64,000 nucleotides of DNA from Physcomitrium patens. Lineage: Eukaryota; Streptophyta; Bryopsida; Funariales; Funariaceae. Shown in pieces: positions 60,849 to 64,000 of this stretch (positions within the stretch are counted from its first letter, which is position 1; every line of letters begins with the position of its first letter). The DNA is taken from NCBI RefSeq assembly GCF_000002425.4, contig NC_037270.1, positions 12,693,106 to 12,757,105 on the forward strand, in the 5' to 3' direction. The position numbers and the translations under genes were made by a program. Under the pieces are notes generated by a model. The model had not been told where the DNA came from. It did no database searches and worked only from the letters and a program-made list of their open reading frames with translations.

Positions 60849-62400
60849 ATGTCATTAGATCACCATCAAGTTCAATCATTTTAAGACTCTTATGGCTTGA
60901 AAAGTACAATCCACAAATAAATTGGGTATCACAAAAGTTAGATTTTCTTCTAATAGATCATATTCCTCCTAGATCTATGAAAAAGCTTCTAACACCTTAC
61001 AAGCCAAAACTTAAACAATATTTATTTATTGGAGCTAGAGCATTTGTGATGGTAGCCAAATAAGGTACTACGTTTCTTGTCTATGCAAATTTATAATCGA
61101 AACCTGTGGTTGCTACAACAATAATTCTAGAGGTGTATAAAGATTATGTAGATGTATTTGAAAAAAAAATGTGGATATCATGCCAAAGCATCGCTTTTAC
61201 AATTGTACGATTGACCTTCAAGAAGGTACTCAACTACCGTTTGGATCCATCTATAATTTATTCCAGAATGAGCTTGCAACTTTAAAAGAATATATTGAAG
61301 AAAATCTGACTAAGAATTTTATTTGACATTCCAAATCACCAACTAGTACTTCAATATTATTTGTGAAGAAGAAAGATAGATCCTTACAAATGTGTGACAA
61401 TTATTGCAGTCTTAATAAAATCATGGTAAAAAATTAATATCCATTGCCATTGATATCCAAACTTCTTGATCAACTTAGCCAAGCAAAGATCTTTAGAAAG
61501 ATTGATCTACAAGGCACATATAACTTGGTATGCATTAAGGAGGGAGATAAATAGAAGACAAGATTTTGCACCAAATATGGATATTTTGAATACAATGTCA
61601 TGTCTTTTGGACTTACCAATACTCCAGCCATATTCCAACACTTAATGAATGAGATATTTTGTGAATATCTCAATGTCTTTGTTATGATCTATTTAGATGA
61701 TATTTTGATCTTTTCCAAGAATTCAAAAGACCACAAAAAATATGTCCACCTTGTGTTGAAAAAGCTACGAAGTGCTAGGTTATATGCAAAATTGGAGAAG
61801 TGTATATTTCATGCACCTCAAGTCGAATATGTTAGATATATTATTTCCAACAAAGGCATTTTTATAGATCTAAAGAAGATACAAGCAATCATCAATTGGG
61901 CAAAGCTAAAAATTGTATATGATATCCAATGTTTTCTTGGATTTGTAAACTACTACAAGATTTTTTATAAGAATTACTCTAAGATTGTTGCTCCACTTAT
62001 GTGGTTGACAAGCAAGGAAAAATTATATTGGGGCACTGAAACAGAGAAAGATTTTCAAAGCTTAAAAGATGTTTTCACAACAGCTCCAATTTTGATAAAT
62101 CTACATTTCAACAAGCCCTATTTTGTAGAGACCAATGCCTCAAACTTTGCATTGGGAGAAATTTTGTCATAATATGGAAAAGACGGCAAACTTCATTTAA
62201 TTGTATTTCATTCTAAAAAATTCTCAGTTGCAAAAATCAACTACAAAATCCTCGATAAAGAGCTATTTGCTATCGTAGATTCTTTTCAAGAATGGTGCCA
62301 CTTTTTTGAAGGCACCTCTCATGAAGTGATTGTATATATAGAGCACAAGAATCTTGAATACTTCATGTCAGGATGAGTATTGAACTATCACCAAGCACGT
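60849..62400 (+). pseudogene. Second chromovirus RT and RNase H regions (fossil)
   Basis: The YNPQINW protease end is followed by the MPKHRF..YDCTIDLQ-like RT entry (about 61180-61220), [29 protein letters not shown] (about 61575-61660) and MIYLDDILIFSKNSKDH (about 61684-61730). The RNase H segment has FVETNASNFALG (about 62122-62155). The longest single open stretch is 61600-62172. It is broken. Confidence 0.82.
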
Positions 62401-62404
62401 TATC

Positions 62405-63573
62405 ATATTGTAATTTATTCATAGTGTAAAAATAATGGTTATTATATTGATGTTATTTAATAATGACCTTAGAAAATAATGAGTTATTTTCTATAGAATT
62501 TTATAGTTTATAGAAATCTTAAATAACTTATGTAAGTTTTATAAGTAAAAGTAGAAGTATTAGGTACAAATTTACTATCACTCTTTCAAGCATACAAAGA
62601 GTTGTAGAAAGGTATTTAGCAACCGAAAGGTGGAGTTGGAAAGTTGACTTAGAAGACTTCAATTATTGTACAAGATTTGATGAAATCAGATCTGAAGTGA
62701 GGAAGAAATGGCTAGTCGAAGTCAGAGCTTGCAAATTAAGGAATGTTGAACCGAATTGTTGATGGTTATATTTTGAGCCATTTTTTTTGAGAATTTTTGA
62801 ATGAATTTTGGCTCAAACTTATCAAAGGTGTAGTTATAATATTGAAAAGCTACACAAAAAAATTTTCATCTCATTTGAGTATTGGGTTTGTAAGAAATCA
62901 CAAAATCAGTACATAGGTGTTTGTAAGTCAACATGTAAAGGCCATGCTACTGAAATTGTGTTATATAGAGTTTTGTAAAGAATCGACGGTTGAAAATTGG
63001 ATATAAAAGAGTTAAGAATATTGCCTTACTTTTCAAAAAAATTGAGCTCAATCTAACGATTGGATTGAGAATTATCAAATTTTAAAGTTCAGTGCATCAA
63101 AGGGATTCAATATTGAAGGAATTATGGTATTACAAGGATTTTACTACCACAAAAAGGGTTTTGGAAATTATGAAAGATTTGAAAATTACTAATTGGTTTT
63201 ACTATTACTAGAGGTTTAATAATTATTATTTATTGCTACAACTTTTACTATTATTGGAGGCCCAGTAATTATTATTTACTACTATAATTTTTACTATTTT
63301 TGGAGGTCTAATAATTATTATTTATTGCTAAAAATTTTACTATTACTAGAGGTTTGATAATTGTTATTTATTGCTACAACTTTTACTATTACTAGAGGCT
63401 TGGCATTTGATGTTTATGACTACTATGTTTAATATCATGGAAAGGAATAAAAACAAAATTATAAATAATCTTGGAGTATTTTTCATCTTATGATTAATTG
63501 AGAATTTAGTATTAGCCAAAAGCCTAGCGCTTTTTCAAGACAAACTTTCTTTTCCTCGACAACATTGGAATAT
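62405..63573 (+). repeat. Nested solo LTR in the second chromovirus, third
   Basis: The RNase H segment ending HQAR stops near 62400 and resumes at about 63574. The inserted block shares its right part (GCCTAGCGCTTT, AGACAAACTTTC, ACAACA end) with 20741-21945. It carries a 46-base tandem array. The exact ends are uncertain by up to 10 bases. Confidence 0.6.
63203..63405. repeat. 46-base tandem repeat, about 4.3 copies
   Basis: The GAGG anchor recurs at 63211, 63257, 63303, 63349 and 63395, exactly 46 bases apart. The consensus is close to GAGGTTTAATAATTATTATT then TATTGCTACAACTTTTACTATTACTA. It lies inside an LTR. Confidence 0.9.
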
Positions 63574-63760
63574 ATCTTTATCACAATTTGATTTTTAGCA
63601 TAACATATTGACTTGGGAGCCAACAAAGATTATCAGATGCATTATCAAGATATTCCTACTTTTAACCAAAAGAAGACAAGGTAGCATATGATCAACAACA
63701 TGCAACCTTCTTAAAACCTTAGCATTTTCATCTTCGAACTATCAATGTATTATCAAGGAC
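63574..63760 (+). pseudogene. Second chromovirus pol, RNase H to integrase linker (fossil)
   Basis: The sequence after the nested LTR reads as the RNase H end, with a LSDALSRYSYF-like motif near 63633-63665, the hallmark before integrase. It is a broken fragment. Confidence 0.55.
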
Positions 63761-63799
63761 AAAAACTCGATGAGGAAAAATATACACCAAAAGGCTATC

Positions 63800-64000
63800 T
63801 CGATATAATAAGTCAAAATATAAACAAGTAGGTATATTAAAAGGAAACTGGAATGGCTATTGCCACAAGACAAGAAACTAAAGACTCTTGAACCTGGACT
63901 AGAAGCAAGAAAGGAGTTGACAAGAGTGAAGAAGCCTTCACTCTTGTCTCTATATATACTATCTAACTAGGGGCTACGTGGCGACGTTCTATAGGACCTC
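63800..64000 (-). repeat. Antisense chromovirus LTR, cut by the window end
   Basis: GAATGGCTATTGCCACAAGA, TCTATATATACTATCTAACTA and TTCTATAGGACCTC are complements of the LTR blocks at 49380-49515. The LTR is antisense to the element it adjoins, so it belongs to another insertion continuing beyond the window. Confidence 0.75.

Larger units (their letters stand above)
56861..63800 (+). mobile_element. Second chromovirus copy, broken, with three nested LTRs
   Basis: The leader is followed by gag (about 57090-58158), a protease part (59290-59597), protease end and RT (60849-62170), RNase H (to about 62400) and a further pol segment (63574-63750). LTRs are inserted at 58159-59278, 59598-60848 and about 62405-63573, and pol sequence resumes after each. 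The same order and motifs as the copy at 49-57 kb place it in the same family. It is broken, and its 3' LTR is not in the window. Confidence 0.75.

Noticed and set aside
1-64000. CRISPR array, bacterial operons or mobile defence systems
   Set aside because: No regularly spaced short repeats with unique spacers and no prokaryotic gene organisation; the content is plant nuclear.
1-64000. tRNA, rRNA or snRNA genes
   Set aside because: I found no cloverleaf with TTCGANNC and paired arms, and no rRNA-like stretch. The primer-site match at 5425 is an element part, not a tRNA gene.

Overview
The window is nuclear DNA of a land plant. It is very AT-rich and packed with LTR retrotransposons nested in one another, with three short GC-richer islands of apparent host sequence. 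The one confidently recognised host gene is a small arabinogalactan (AG) peptide, a plant cell-wall family. The retroelements are plant Ty3/gypsy lineages: a Tat/Athila-like lineage with a tRNA-Asp-type primer site, and a chromovirus lineage with a chromodomain. Low gene density with AT-rich intergenic DNA would suit a moss or other bryophyte, but that is a guess.

Layout. 1-18.7 kb is a layered nest. An antisense LTR (1-483, 2086-2498, 18479-18698) holds a sense LTR of its own family (484-2085) and a Tat-like element, Tat-A (2499-18478, target duplication atata). Tat-A was in turn hit by a 10-kb relative, Tat-B (4653-14628, duplication aacct), and by an antisense solo LTR (16514-17851, duplication acaatg). 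18.7-22 kb holds more LTRs and a chromovirus pol scrap. 22-27.6 kb is the first host island, with the AG peptide gene (24570-24764, minus). 27.6-36.8 kb is AT-rich DNA with microsatellites, two chromovirus LTR fragments and a small island at 32-33 kb. 36.8-40.3 kb is a third island with a possible two-exon small gene. 40.3-49 kb is AT-rich with LTR fragments in both orientations.

49-64 kb is a run of chromovirus remains. One element (49079 to about 56860) has gag, protease, RT, RNase H, integrase and chromodomain, with a solo LTR between integrase and chromodomain. A second pol-bearing copy follows in the same orientation and appears to share the LTR at 56260. It carries three further LTR insertions before the window ends inside an antisense LTR.

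All retroelements here are broken fossils. The accessory coding block after the integrase of Tat-B, with a long coiled coil and a start region also kept in Tat-A, is the most unusual coding feature. The most notable structural feature is the number of LTRs without internal regions (about nine, all sharing related TGTTG-type or TGTCA-type ends) sitting precisely inside other elements. I found no CRISPR array, rRNA, tRNA gene, operon or convincing new gene system.
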